From: Ilumatobacteraceae bacterium
GTDB taxonomy: Bacteria > Actinomycetota > Acidimicrobiia > Acidimicrobiales > Ilumatobacteraceae
Direction of reading: 5' to 3'
Assembly: GCA_022425725.1 (NCBI GenBank)
Contig: JAKMEY010000027.1
Location: 1 to 45,652 of the forward strand
Length of the DNA: 45,652 nt
Shown here: positions 8,177 through 16,347 of the stretch, one piece after another
How positions within the stretch are numbered: position 1 is the first letter of the stretch
Layout: the number at the start of each line of letters is the position of its first letter
Position numbers and translations under genes: made by a program
Notes under the pieces: generated by a model
What the model saw: the letters and a program-made list of their open reading frames with translations, nothing else
Database searches by the model: none
Told to the model about the DNA's origin: nothing

Positions 8177-9835
8177 TCAGACGTTGTCACTAGCCAGAAA
8201 TGGCGTGCTGTCTGCCGCCGGGAGGAGCTCATTGCCAAGAATGAGGTCGCTCGCCCGCTCGGCCACCATCATCGTCGGCGCGTAAATATTGCCGTTCGTG
8301 ATGACCGGGAGCACGGAGGCATCGACCACGCGAAGACCTTCTGTGCCGTGGACACTCATCGATGACGGGTCGATGACCGCCATCTCGTCACGCCCCATTT
8401 TTGCGGTGCCCGCCGGATGAAGCGCCGTCTCTGCATCACGCGCCACCCAATCCATGATCTCCTCATCGGTTTGCACCCGATCACCTGGGGAGATTTCACC
8501 GCCGTTGAACGGAGTGAACGCCTCTTGATTCAAGATTGACCTTGTGAGCCGAATGGTTTCGATCCATTCACGCCGGTCACGCTCGGTTGACAGGTAGTTG
8601 AACCGAATCGCTGGTTTGTCCTTGGGGTTCCGAGAGGTGATGCGAACTGTTCCTTTGGACTCCGAGTACATCGGCCCCACATGCACCTGGTACCCGTGAC
8701 CCGTCGGCATGTCACTTTTCGATGTGGAACCGTCATAGCGGATTGCCAACGGCAAGAAGTGATACATCAAATTTGGGTACGGCTCGCTCGGGTTTGACTT
8801 GATGAACGCTCCTGCTTCGAAATGGTTTGTCGCGGCCGGACCCTTGCGAGCCAGCCACTGCAGACCTATCCAGGGAGCCCGCCACTTTGCGAGGTGTGGT
8901 TGCATAGAAACCGGTTCTTTGCAGGCGTACTGAATGTAGACCTCAAGGTGATCTTGAAGATTTTCTCCGACACCGGGAAGCGCACTCACCACGGGAATGT
9001 CAAGTGAAGCAAGATGGTCAGGGTCGCCTATTCCTGATAGTTGCAACAGTTGGGGAGAATTAAACGCTCCGGCAGAAAGAATCACTTCTCCAGCGGTGAC
9101 CTGGCGAATCTTGCGTCGATGTTGTAGCTCGAGGCCAGTACAGCGGTTACCGTCAAATGTGAGCCGATTAACCTGCGCTCGGGTGACAAGGTCAAGGTTT
9201 GGTCGTGAGAGAACTGGGTGAAGGTAGGCGCGTGCAGCACTCAGTCGTCGACCGCGGGAGACGTTTTTGTCAAAAGCCGCGAAGCCTTCCTGACGGAAGC
9301 CATTCACATCTTCTGTGATTCTGAAGCCCGCCTGCTGTCCTGCCTCCAACCATGCGCCAAATAGAGGATTGGTTGCAGGTCCGCGCTCAAGCACGAGCGG
9401 CCCATCGTCGCCTCTCCATTCATCTGGCCCAGCGAGACAGGTCTCCATTCGTTTGAAATACGGAAGGCAATGAGCGAAGTCCCAATCTTCAAGACCTGGT
9501 TGCGCTGCCCACTTCTCGTAATCTGCCGGATTGCCTCTTTGGAAGATCATTCCGTTGATGCTCGAACTTCCACCGAGCACCTTTCCACGGGCGTGGTAGA
9601 CCTTTCGACCACCCATGAATTTCTCTGGCTCCGTTTCGTATTTCCAGTCGTAAAGACGGTTGCCGATCGGATACGAAAGAGCTGCCGGCATATGGATGAA
9701 CACGTCCCATTTCCAGTCCATCCTCCCGGCTTCGACGACAAGCACTCGATTGGACGGGTCAGCACTGAGACGGTTCGCCAGGGCGCAACCCGCTGAACCA
9801 CCACCAACGACCACGAAGTCATAACGTTCGTTCAT
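8177..9835 (-). CDS. betA: GMC oxidoreductase, choline dehydrogenase-like
   Basis: A 552-residue FAD enzyme, close to the usual length of choline dehydrogenase. The N-terminus holds the ADP-binding motif [17 protein letters not shown]. The GMC signatures follow: [20 protein letters not shown], then [15 protein letters not shown]. The active-site His lies in [13 protein letters not shown], and the C-terminus reads [17 protein letters not shown]. BetA oxidises choline to betaine aldehyde and on to the osmoprotectant glycine betaine. No betaine-aldehyde dehydrogenase, BetT or BetI gene is adjacent, so another alcohol substrate is possible. The ATG at 9835 is used because a longer reading would run through the tRNA gene at 9974-10046. 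Confidence 0.85.
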   Translation of the reverse strand: MNERYDFVVVGGGSAGCALANRLSADPSNRVLVVEAGRMDWKWDVFIHMPAALSYPIGNRLYDWKYETEPEKFMGGRKVYHARGKVLGGSSSINGMIFQRGNPADYEKWAAQPGLEDWDFAHCLPYFKRMETCLAGPDEWRGDDGPLVLERGPATNPLFGAWLEAGQQAGFRITEDVNGFRQEGFAAFDKNVSRGRRLSAARAYLHPVLSRPNLDLVTRAQVNRLTFDGNRCTGLELQHRRKIRQVTAGEVILSAGAFNSPQLLQLSGIGDPDHLASLDIPVVSALPGVGENLQDHLEVYIQYACKEPVSMQPHLAKWRAPWIGLQWLARKGPAATNHFEAGAFIKSNPSEPYPNLMYHFLPLAIRYDGSTSKSDMPTGHGYQVHVGPMYSESKGTVRITSRNPKDKPAIRFNYLSTERDRREWIETIRLTRSILNQEAFTPFNGGEISPGDRVQTDEEIMDWVARDAETALHPAGTAKMGRDEMAVIDPSSMSVHGTEGLRVVDASVLPVITNGNIYAPTMMVAERASDLILGNELLPAADSTPFLASDNV

Positions 9836-9973
9836 TGGCCTCAAGGGTAGTTGAGGTGGGGATGTCGTCGAACGCGCCTTGAGCAAGATGCGGCGAAGAA
9901 CCCCTTGCGAGCGGATTTCCGATCCACGGAATTTCGAGAGGCCATCGGCCGGAATTTCGGGAGGACCCCGGAG

Positions 9974-10046
9974 TGGAGCTAAGGGGAATTGAACCCCTGA
10001 CCTCTTCCATGCCATGGAAGCGCTCTACCAACTGAGCTATAGCCCC
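9974..10046 (-). tRNA. tRNA-Ala (anticodon GGC)
   Basis: Reading the minus strand from 10046, a 73-nt cloverleaf folds cleanly. The acceptor arm GGGGCTA pairs with TAGCTCC (one G.U), the D arm reads GCTCAGTTGGTAGAGC, and the anticodon stem CTTCC/GGAAG encloses the loop ATGGCAT with anticodon GGC. The T arm is AGGGG-TTCAATT-CCCCT, with the discriminator base A. The 3' CCA is not encoded. It decodes GCC/GCU alanine codons. It lies between betA and rsfS, on the same strand. Confidence 0.97.
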
Positions 10047-10090
10047 GAAGCACTGTCACGCTAGCGACGCGCTATCCCTGTCGACAACCG

Positions 10091-10465
10091 CTATTGCGCA
10101 TCCTCGAAGCCCGTCGGAATCACCGGGACGTCTTTATAGAGACGCTCGATGTCGTAGAACTCGCGAATCTCTTCCAAGAACACATGAACCACGACGTCGC
10201 CATAGTCGAGAAGCACCCATTGCTGCTCCCGAACGCCCTCGGCGCGCAAAGGAGTTCGACCCACTGCGTCGCGACACTGGACTTCAATCTCATCGACGAG
10301 AGTACGAACCAACCGCCGGTTTGATGCGCTCACAAGCACGAAATATTCGGTGACTCCGAGCACTTCACCCACCTGCAAGATGACGATATTGCTGCCCTTT
10401 TGTGCATCGGCAATCCGAGCCGCTTCAAGAGCAAGCTCACGTGATTCGTCAACTTCAGTTGTCAC
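10091..10465 (-). CDS. rsfS: Ribosomal silencing factor RsfS
   Basis: RsfS (RsfA/Iojap family) binds ribosomal protein uL14 and blocks joining of the subunits when nutrients are short. Family features include LALEAARIADAQKGSNIVILQV, TEYFVLVSASNRR and GVREQQWVLLDYGDVVVHVFLEEIREFYDIERLY, covering the whole domain. I chose the GTG at 10465 (124 residues) because a strong site GGAGG lies exactly 5 nt upstream; that site sits inside the first codons of the longer reading from the ATG at 10477. The gene is downstream of nadD and the LytR-like gene, the usual actinobacterial order. Confidence 0.95.
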   Translation of the reverse strand: MTTEVDESRELALEAARIADAQKGSNIVILQVGEVLGVTEYFVLVSASNRRLVRTLVDEIEVQCRDAVGRTPLRAEGVREQQWVLLDYGDVVVHVFLEEIREFYDIERLYKDVPVIPTGFEDAQ

Positions 10466-10528
10466 ACAGTCCTCCATTGCGGTTATGGCCGGTCACAGCT
10501 ACCACGGTATCGGCAAGATGAATCCCCA

Positions 10529-11755
10529 CTATTTTGATGACCATGCTGGGAGATCTGCCGCTAACTGTCGGTCGAGGTCCGAGAGAAATGACGTCCCCAA
10601 AATGATGACGACGTCAACACCATCGACGACATAATCACCCTTGCGCGCGACCACCTCTCCGAGGATTTCGCTGAAAGAGGCAGCCGCTTCGGTCACCGAC
10701 AACTCGTCGCCGGTCCACACTTCGGTCACCTCCTCGGCCTGAGCGACGTCATCGTTGATGCCTGTCGACACCGAAACAACGTTGAGCCCCACATCGCTCA
10801 GTCGGCGCACAGCCACCACCGCAACATCGCTCACGGAACGTTCGGTTCCTTCGAGATCATCATCCGTAAACGGAACGACTAGTCGAACAAGTGCGGAGGC
10901 GTAAGGAGCGGTCACTCGGTTCGGAGCAAGATGGCTTGCGACGAGCAATGTCTCAGCCCAGTCATAGAACACGAGCGCACCATCGCTGCCCTCAACTTCA
11001 TACATATTGAGCGACCGCGTTTCGACGTCACCAGCAAATAATGCAGCAATCACCTCGTCGGCACTCTGAGGAGACACCCCACCAACTGCCGTCTGAGCGT
11101 CTTCGCTTCCGCTCAATTGGTTCACGATGCCGTTCCACACTGCGGCGTGCAGTTCTGCACCAAACTCAACAGGTGCGCCACCCCCAATCGCCAACAATTC
11201 GGTCGCTTCCTCGATGCTCACACTCGACCGGCCCTGCAACCACTGCACACCACTAGCGGACACCACCGACGGTGGGAGGTCGAGTGACACCGCACCAGCG
11301 CCCCCCAGCAGATCAGCGAGCTCTGAAACGGTGACGATCTCAACTACATCGAACGTGAGACCCGTTAACGATTCAGCATCGAGCGCAAAAAACGTGGCGT
11401 CGTCGGCATCAAGAGCATCACGTAACTGCATCACACTGTCGGCACGGCCGGCGGAAATATCTACCGCCGCCTCGAAGGGCACAACCGCTCCCCCAACTCC
11501 TGATGGGTTGAGCACAATCAGTGCTGCTGATTGCAGGGTCCCATCATCATCGACAACCCCAATAAACGCAGTTGTCGTCTCCGGCAAGGCGACGACCGTT
11601 TCACCTTGATCGCCTCCTGCCTCAGACCCGATCGTCGATGAGGCCAAAGTTCGAGCCCCAACGATGGCAAGAACAATCGCTAGAACGAACGACACACCGA
11701 CCGCCACCGCTGCCTGTTGGGTATAACGGCGGCGAAGCTGAGCCGATGCGGTCAC
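10529..11755 (-). CDS. Membrane-anchored LCP/LytR-like protein with LytR C-terminal domain
   Basis: A 408-residue protein with one N-terminal membrane anchor (residues about 13-38) and the rest outside the cell. Residues 60-290 look like a worn LCP (LytR-CpsA-Psr) domain: the order of segments is recognisable, but the motifs that bind pyrophosphate are missing, with VPFEAAVDI standing where LCP enzymes have PRD. Residues about 310-390 match a LytR C-terminal domain (VRRLSDVGLNVVSVSTGI, then VVIILGTSF). Active LCP enzymes attach glycopolymers to peptidoglycan; this one may be a non-catalytic relative. It overlaps the end of nadD by 4 bp (ATGA), so translation is probably coupled, and it lies 63 bp ahead of rsfS. 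Confidence 0.75.
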   Translation of the reverse strand: MTASAQLRRRYTQQAAVAVGVSFVLAIVLAIVGARTLASSTIGSEAGGDQGETVVALPETTTAFIGVVDDDGTLQSAALIVLNPSGVGGAVVPFEAAVDISAGRADSVMQLRDALDADDATFFALDAESLTGLTFDVVEIVTVSELADLLGGAGAVSLDLPPSVVSASGVQWLQGRSSVSIEEATELLAIGGGAPVEFGAELHAAVWNGIVNQLSGSEDAQTAVGGVSPQSADEVIAALFAGDVETRSLNMYEVEGSDGALVFYDWAETLLVASHLAPNRVTAPYASALVRLVVPFTDDDLEGTERSVSDVAVVAVRRLSDVGLNVVSVSTGINDDVAQAEEVTEVWTGDELSVTEAAASFSEILGEVVARKGDYVVDGVDVVIILGTSFLSDLDRQLAADLPAWSSK

Positions 11756-12372
11756 GCTGTTGCTCCTTGACCCCGATACATCAAGCGAGCCTCAATCTCT
11801 GCGAGCACCGAAGAGGTCACGAGAAAATCGAGCGGCCTACCGTCATTCACCCGATCTCGAAGGTCGCTACTCGAAACCTCAAGATGCGGAATTTCTACTC
11901 GGTGCCAACACCCAGTGGACGGGGTTGGCAGTGCACTTTCGACGCCTGGTCGGTCGACGACGACCAAGGTTGAGAGTTCAGACACCCGTTCGTGACGATG
12001 CCACGTCAACAGTCCGTTGGCTGCGTCTGCGCCAACGATGGTGAACAGTTCGAGATGCTCTTCCCTTGCGTGGAGGTGTTCAAGGGTGTCTGCGGTGTAC
12101 GAAGGCCCACCCAATTCCAGTTCGAGGGAACCTGCGGTTAACCCAGGAATTCCATGAACCGCTGCCTCGACAAGAGCAAGACGGTCGATCGCAGGTGATA
12201 TTTCACGCGTGCCCTGCTTCTGCCACGGATCGTTCGCCACCATGAGGATCACCTCATCGAGCTTCAACTCATGCAGCACGTTGACTGCAACAACGAGATG
12301 ACCCAGATGCGGCGGGTCGAACGTCCCACCAAACACTCCGACACGTCGCGGATCTTTGGCTTGGACAGACAT
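11752..12372 (-). CDS. nadD: Nicotinate-nucleotide adenylyltransferase
   Basis: NadD joins nicotinate mononucleotide with ATP to give deamido-NAD, the penultimate step of NAD synthesis. The 206-residue protein has the nucleotidyltransferase signature GVFGGTFDPPHLGH near its N-terminus, the substrate loop NDPWQKQG, IVGADAANGLLTWHR, and the C-terminal SSSDLRDRV, which corresponds to the family's SSTxIR motif. Length is typical. It heads a minus-strand unit nadD - LytR-like - rsfS, overlapping the next gene by 4 bp. Its start faces the 267-bp gap before the sigma factor gene. Confidence 0.96.
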   Translation of the reverse strand: MSVQAKDPRRVGVFGGTFDPPHLGHLVVAVNVLHELKLDEVILMVANDPWQKQGTREISPAIDRLALVEAAVHGIPGLTAGSLELELGGPSYTADTLEHLHAREEHLELFTIVGADAANGLLTWHRHERVSELSTLVVVDRPGVESALPTPSTGCWHRVEIPHLEVSSSDLRDRVNDGRPLDFLVTSSVLAEIEARLMYRGQGATA

Positions 12373-12639
12373 CGTCTTTGAGCCTAGGAGCCCCCTACCG
12401 CCGTTTCGCGGTATTCGCTTCGTTGGGACTTGACAAGTGTGTTACAGTCGATTCTCGGCCAAATAACGCAATGCGCATATGAGGCCTACGACATACCCCC
12501 CATCCATTTGCTCTCGTCATGTAATTGACACATCTGTGTCACTTCTCGGCCACACGCATGTGGATCCAGCCTGATTTCACGGATTTCCATGTCATTGGTC
12601 TGGGAATGTAAACGAAATCTAACAAGTTGGTAAAAGCAC
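12373..12639 (+). promoter_or_regulatory. Divergent gap between nadD and sigma factor gene with repeated TTGACA elements
   Basis: This 267-bp gap contains two TTGACA hexamers (12430-12435 and 12525-12530). Each is followed by the same ten bases TTCTCGGCCA (12452-12461 and 12543-12552), with gaps of 16 and 12 bases. The second TTGACA is part of a 16-bp palindrome, TGACACATCTGTGTCA (12526-12541), and the palindrome CCACACGCATGTGG (12550-12563) overlaps the second TTCTCGGCCA. A TACCGC/GCGGTA hairpin lies at 12396-12413. I find no convincing -10 box at normal spacing, so the exact promoter is not assigned. Confidence 0.4.
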
Positions 12640-13467
12640 ATGAATGATTCAATCGGTCTCTACTTAAATGACATCGGCAAGGTGCCGTTGCTCACCGCAG
12701 AAGATGAGCGTGAACTGTCTCGCCTCATCGAAGAAGGTCGTGAAGCCCAAGAGAAGCTTGACGCGGGCAAGCGAAGCGCTGACCTCAAGGCGAAAGTTGC
12801 GAAGGCTGCCCATGCAAAAGACCGTTTCATCCGGTCGAACCTCCGCCTCGTGGTGTCGATTGCACGCCGCTACCCACTTCCTCAGGGCATGGACCTCCTC
12901 GACCTCATCCAGGAAGGAAACCTTGGCCTCGAGCATGCGGTCGACAAGTTCGACTGGCGTCGCGGATTCAAGTTCTCCACCTACGCAACCTTCTGGATCC
13001 GACAGGCCATCGGTCGTGCCCTCGATCAGAAGGCAAGCCTGATTCGCATTCCCGGAGATCGTTCAGCAAGCCTGCGCGCTGCGCTCCGTCAGGCTTCCGG
13101 CGACGGCGAGACACTCGATCAAACAAACGCCGAATTGCACCGCCTCACCACCCCGGTCAGCCTTGACAAGACGGTAGGTGACGATGGCGATGCAACCCTC
13201 GGTGACTTGATGGCGAACGGTGATCCGACTCCTGAAGATGCCGTGATGGTTGGTGTAGAAAGCGACCTCCTCGGAGAATTGCTTGGCACCCTTGAGCCTC
13301 GGGCACGGTACGCCGTCGAAGCTCGTTTTGGGCTTCTCGACGGAGAGCGCAAGAGCTTCCGTGAAGTCGGTGAAAGCCTCGGCGTCACCGCTGAGGCTGC
13401 TCGTCGTCTCGTGAGCCGCGCAGTTGCCGGTCTTCGTGACGATGCCGGCGACATCCTCAGTGTCTGA
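12640..13467 (+). CDS. Group-2 type RNA polymerase sigma-70 factor
   Basis: A 275-residue sigma factor without region 1.1. Region 1.2 is at residues 2-33 (SIGLYLNDIGKVPLLTAEDE). Region 2 is at about 61-135 (RFIRSNLRLVVSIARRY, DLIQEGNLGLEHAVDKFD, then FSTYATFWIRQAIGRAL), with a well-kept -10 recognition helix. Region 3 follows and is shortened, and region 4 is at about 205-270. The region 4.2 helix reads SLGVTAEAARRLVSRAVAGLR, where primary sigma factors have GVTRERIRQIE, so -35 recognition is probably changed. It is too small and diverged to be the primary sigma factor. The ATG at 12640 has no clear ribosome site. A terminator hairpin follows at 13500. Confidence 0.88.
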   Translation: MNDSIGLYLNDIGKVPLLTAEDERELSRLIEEGREAQEKLDAGKRSADLKAKVAKAAHAKDRFIRSNLRLVVSIARRYPLPQGMDLLDLIQEGNLGLEHAVDKFDWRRGFKFSTYATFWIRQAIGRALDQKASLIRIPGDRSASLRAALRQASGDGETLDQTNAELHRLTTPVSLDKTVGDDGDATLGDLMANGDPTPEDAVMVGVESDLLGELLGTLEPRARYAVEARFGLLDGERKSFREVGESLGVTAEAARRLVSRAVAGLRDDAGDILSV

Positions 13468-13499
13468 CATTTGTTGGCGCTGAGCGCCGAACTATCTGA

Positions 13500-13530
13500 A
13501 AGAAGCGGTCGGGTATGCCGGCCGCTTCTT
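13500..13530 (+). terminator. Hairpin terminator after the sigma factor gene
   Basis: AAGAAGCGGTCGG (13500-13512) pairs with CCGGCCGCTTCTT (13518-13530) over a 5-base loop, with a single G.U pair. There is no long T tract after it, so it may work only partly or with Rho. It lies 33 bp after the sigma factor stop codon and before the DAHP synthase gene. Confidence 0.6.
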
Positions 13531-13574
13531 CGCGTCAGGGCTCAACTCAATTCGACACCGATAGCATTTTTTAT

Positions 13575-14939
13575 ATGCCGCAACAGTGGAGCCCCTCGTC
13601 GTGGAAAGACCACCCGATCAAGCAGCAGCCTGCGTGGCCAGATGAGGCTGCCTACGACAACGCCCTCAAACACGTTGCGTCGATGCCACCACTTGTATTC
13701 GCTGGCGAAGCGCGGTCACTTCAAGCCAACCTTGCGAAAGTCGCAGCTGGAAATGCATTCCTGTTGCAAGCGGGCGACTGCGCTGAAAGCTTCGAGGAGT
13801 TCTCTGCCGACAATATTCGTGAGAAGTTGCGCGTCATTCTGCAGATGGCCGTGGTTCTCACTTATTCACTGGGGGTTCCTGTCGTCAAGGTTGGACGCAT
13901 CGCAGGCCAATTCGCAAAACCCCGCTCTTCCGATACAGAGATCGTCGGAGATCTCGAATTGCCATCGTTCCGCGGCCACATCGTCAACCATCCGACCACT
14001 ACCGAAGCCGCCCGACTCCCTGATCCCGACCGACTCGTACAGGCCTACCACCAATCAGCATCAACCTTGAATCTCGTTCGAGCATTCACCAAAGGCGGTT
14101 TCGCAGCCCTCGACCGGGTTCACGCATGGAACCAAGAGTTTGTTGCATCAAGTGAAGAGGGCCAGCGTTACGACAACATGGCAACCGAGATCGATCGGGC
14201 ACTTCGCTTCATGAGCGCCATCGGCATGGATACCGACACCAACAGCAACCTCCGCGAGGTCGATGTGTGGACAAGCCACGAAGCGTTGCTGCTCGGTTAC
14301 GAAGAGTCGCTCACGAGACGCGACTCAACAAGTGGCAACTGGTACGACTGCTCTGCACACATGCTCTGGATTGGCGAGCGCACTCGAGAGCTCGACGGGG
14401 CGCATGTCGAATTTCTTAGAGGCGTGAGCAACCCGATCGGCTGCAAAGTTGGCCCGACAATGACGGGCGATGAGGTCATTGCGCTCTGCGAAGCTCTCAA
14501 CCCAGCAATGATTCCTGGCCGGCTCACCCTGATTAGTCGCATGGGTGCCGACATCGTCGAAGACTGTCTACGACCGCTATTGCGTGCAGTGAAAGATGCA
14601 GGGCACCCCGTTGTCTGGGCATGTGATCCGATGCACGGCAATACGTTCACCGCCGAGAACGGGCGAAAGACCCGTCACCTTGACGCCGTGATCGCAGAGA
14701 TCGAAGGTTTTGTGCGAGCCCACCGCGCCGAAGGAACATGGCCCGGCGGAATTCACGTCGAGCTCACAGGTGATGATGTCACCGAATGCCTTGGCGGAGT
14801 CGACGCCATCGTCGACAGTGATCTCGACGACAGATACGAGACGATCTGCGACCCTCGCCTCAATGCCCGCCAGGGGCTCGAGCTCGCATTCCGCACCGCA
14901 GAATCCATCAGAGATTCGCTCAACACGTCGAACTCCTGA
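13575..14939 (+). CDS. aroG: Class II 3-deoxy-7-phosphoheptulonate (DAHP) synthase
   Basis: Condenses phosphoenolpyruvate and erythrose 4-phosphate to DAHP, the first step of the shikimate pathway. At 454 residues it fits the class II (plant and actinobacterial) enzymes. Visible motifs are the metal-binding Cys69 in LLQAGDCAESFEE, PVVKVGRIAGQFAKPRS, the Trp-rich start QQWSPSSWKDHP, DPMHGNTF, and GGIHVELTGDDVTECLGG near the end. I chose the ATG at 13575 because the family begins close to this point; the 20 upstream codons fall on the terminator hairpin. It is transcribed toward the beta-lactamase-fold gene, which begins 5 bp after its stop codon, suggesting an operon. Confidence 0.95.
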   Translation: MPQQWSPSSWKDHPIKQQPAWPDEAAYDNALKHVASMPPLVFAGEARSLQANLAKVAAGNAFLLQAGDCAESFEEFSADNIREKLRVILQMAVVLTYSLGVPVVKVGRIAGQFAKPRSSDTEIVGDLELPSFRGHIVNHPTTTEAARLPDPDRLVQAYHQSASTLNLVRAFTKGGFAALDRVHAWNQEFVASSEEGQRYDNMATEIDRALRFMSAIGMDTDTNSNLREVDVWTSHEALLLGYEESLTRRDSTSGNWYDCSAHMLWIGERTRELDGAHVEFLRGVSNPIGCKVGPTMTGDEVIALCEALNPAMIPGRLTLISRMGADIVEDCLRPLLRAVKDAGHPVVWACDPMHGNTFTAENGRKTRHLDAVIAEIEGFVRAHRAEGTWPGGIHVELTGDDVTECLGGVDAIVDSDLDDRYETICDPRLNARQGLELAFRTAESIRDSLNTSNS

Positions 14940-14944
14940 TCGTT

Positions 14945-15820
14945 ATGAGCGCGTTGGACCGAGTCACCTCGTGGCCGGTACCTCATAGCGCTGCTGCCAT
15001 CGTTCGGTCATCTGACGAGTCACTTCCCGCCACCTACTCGACGATCGGAGAAACCGACCGCTCATTCCGACTTGCGTCGCTGACCAAGACGGTCACTGGC
15101 CTTACTGCGCTCATCGCATGCGAAGAAGGGTCGCTCAGGCTCGACGACGTCGTCGATCCTGTCATGTGTTCAGCCTCACTCCATGAAGGGACAACGCTTC
15201 GACATCTGCTAGCTCACGCAAGCGGACTCCCCTTCGACGGAGCCTCGCCGATCGCCACTCTCGGCCGGCGACGTATCTATTCAAATACCGGCATCGAGAT
15301 GGTCGCCGAGCTCATCACCGCGTCGACAGGGATTGCCTTCGACGATTACCTGAGCGAAGCGGTCATCGAACCTCTCGGCATGACGTCAACCGAACTGCGT
15401 GGCTCGCCCGCCTTCGGTATGTGGTCAACGATCGGTGATATGGCTCTGCTCCTGAGTGAGTATCTCCAACCGTCGCTCATCAGCCCCGAAACTCACGCAG
15501 ACTTCATCACCGAGCAGTTCGCAGGCATTGCCGGAACGATCCCAGGGCTCGGAAGGTTCGACCCGTGCCCTTGGGGTCTTGGTGTCGAACTTCGTGGCGC
15601 CAAGGATCCGCACTGGACCGGCACACAAAATGCGCCATCAACATTCGGCCATTTCGGAGGTGCCGGCACGATGATGTGGATCGATCCGAGTATTCGCACC
15701 GGCCTCGTTGCCCTCACCGACCACCCATTCGACGAATGGAGCGAACAAGTCATTTCACTGTGGTCGGAACTTTCCGACGCCACGATCGAAGAAATCCATG
15801 CATTTGAAGGCGCGTCATGA
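14945..15820 (+). CDS. Serine hydrolase of the beta-lactamase (class C/DD-peptidase) family
   Basis: A 291-residue protein with the three active-site elements of the family: Ser45-x-x-Lys48 in LASLTKTVTG, Tyr112-x-Asn114 in IYSNTGIE, and His236-x-Gly in GHFGGAG. TLRHLLAHASGLPFDG and EAVIEPLGMTSTEL are also typical of this group of esterases and peptidases. No signal peptide is visible, so it is probably cytoplasmic, where an esterase or amidase role is likelier than antibiotic resistance. It follows aroG by 5 bp and its stop overlaps the next start (ATGA at 15817-15820). Confidence 0.88.
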   Translation: MSALDRVTSWPVPHSAAAIVRSSDESLPATYSTIGETDRSFRLASLTKTVTGLTALIACEEGSLRLDDVVDPVMCSASLHEGTTLRHLLAHASGLPFDGASPIATLGRRRIYSNTGIEMVAELITASTGIAFDDYLSEAVIEPLGMTSTELRGSPAFGMWSTIGDMALLLSEYLQPSLISPETHADFITEQFAGIAGTIPGLGRFDPCPWGLGVELRGAKDPHWTGTQNAPSTFGHFGGAGTMMWIDPSIRTGLVALTDHPFDEWSEQVISLWSELSDATIEEIHAFEGAS

Positions 15821-16299
15821 CGACCATCGGACCGATCATGTTTCGCTCCGGCGATCGCATCTGTTGGAAGTCGACAGGAGAAGACGGCCTTCCAGTTCGC
15901 AAATACGGTTTCGTGAATGGCCGCCCACACAGCAACGGTCGAGTCGTCGTCATGTTCGATGGTGATCTCAAAGGAGAGACCACCGTTGCCACAACTGAAC
16001 TCCAACCGGTCAGCATCATCACCATCGACCTCATCATCGATGATCTTGAGTTACTCAACGACCCAACACTTCGACAAGCCCTCGTCGGCCTCTGGGAATC
16101 TGAAGTCGACCTTGCGGGACTCGTGGTCGAAGACATCGTTCACCTCGGGACTGGTGTCCGCGATGTCACCGGTCTCGGATACGCCCTCGCCGAACTCCAC
16201 TCCGCCGGTGAGCTCTATGTGCTTCGGGCGGTCATCGATGACGGTTACATCATCGTCAGCGCCGACATTCCTCGGCGCTTTGAACGACAACGCCGCTGA
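15817..16299 (+). CDS. Conserved-looking hypothetical protein
   Basis: A 160-residue soluble protein. The N-terminal 60 residues look like a small beta-barrel (FRSGDRICWKSTGEDG, GRVVVMFDGDLKGE); the rest looks alpha/beta and ends in a basic tail RRFERQRR. I do not recognise a family. Its ATG overlaps the stop codon of the beta-lactamase-fold gene (ATGA), so the two are almost certainly translated together. The left arm of the terminator at 16287-16320 lies inside its last codons. Confidence 0.7.
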   Translation: MTTIGPIMFRSGDRICWKSTGEDGLPVRKYGFVNGRPHSNGRVVVMFDGDLKGETTVATTELQPVSIITIDLIIDDLELLNDPTLRQALVGLWESEVDLAGLVVEDIVHLGTGVRDVTGLGYALAELHSAGELYVLRAVIDDGYIIVSADIPRRFERQRR

Positions 16300-16320
16300 C
16301 CGTTTGGCCAGCGGCGTTGT
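16287..16320. terminator. Bidirectional hairpin terminator between convergent genes
   Basis: ACAACGCCGCTG (16287-16298) pairs perfectly with CAGCGGCGTTGT (16309-16320) over a 10-base loop. It lies between the convergent stop codons at 16299 and 16348, and its left arm overlaps the end of the upstream coding region. It can serve both the aroG unit and the thiolase gene. Confidence 0.75.
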
Positions 16321-16347
16321 ATTGCGAGTTCGAGAAGACTCAGAGCG

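Noticed and set aside
9836..10015. N-terminal extension of the choline dehydrogenase-like protein
   Set aside because: The frame is open to 10015 but runs through the tRNA-Ala gene and adds residues outside the GMC fold.
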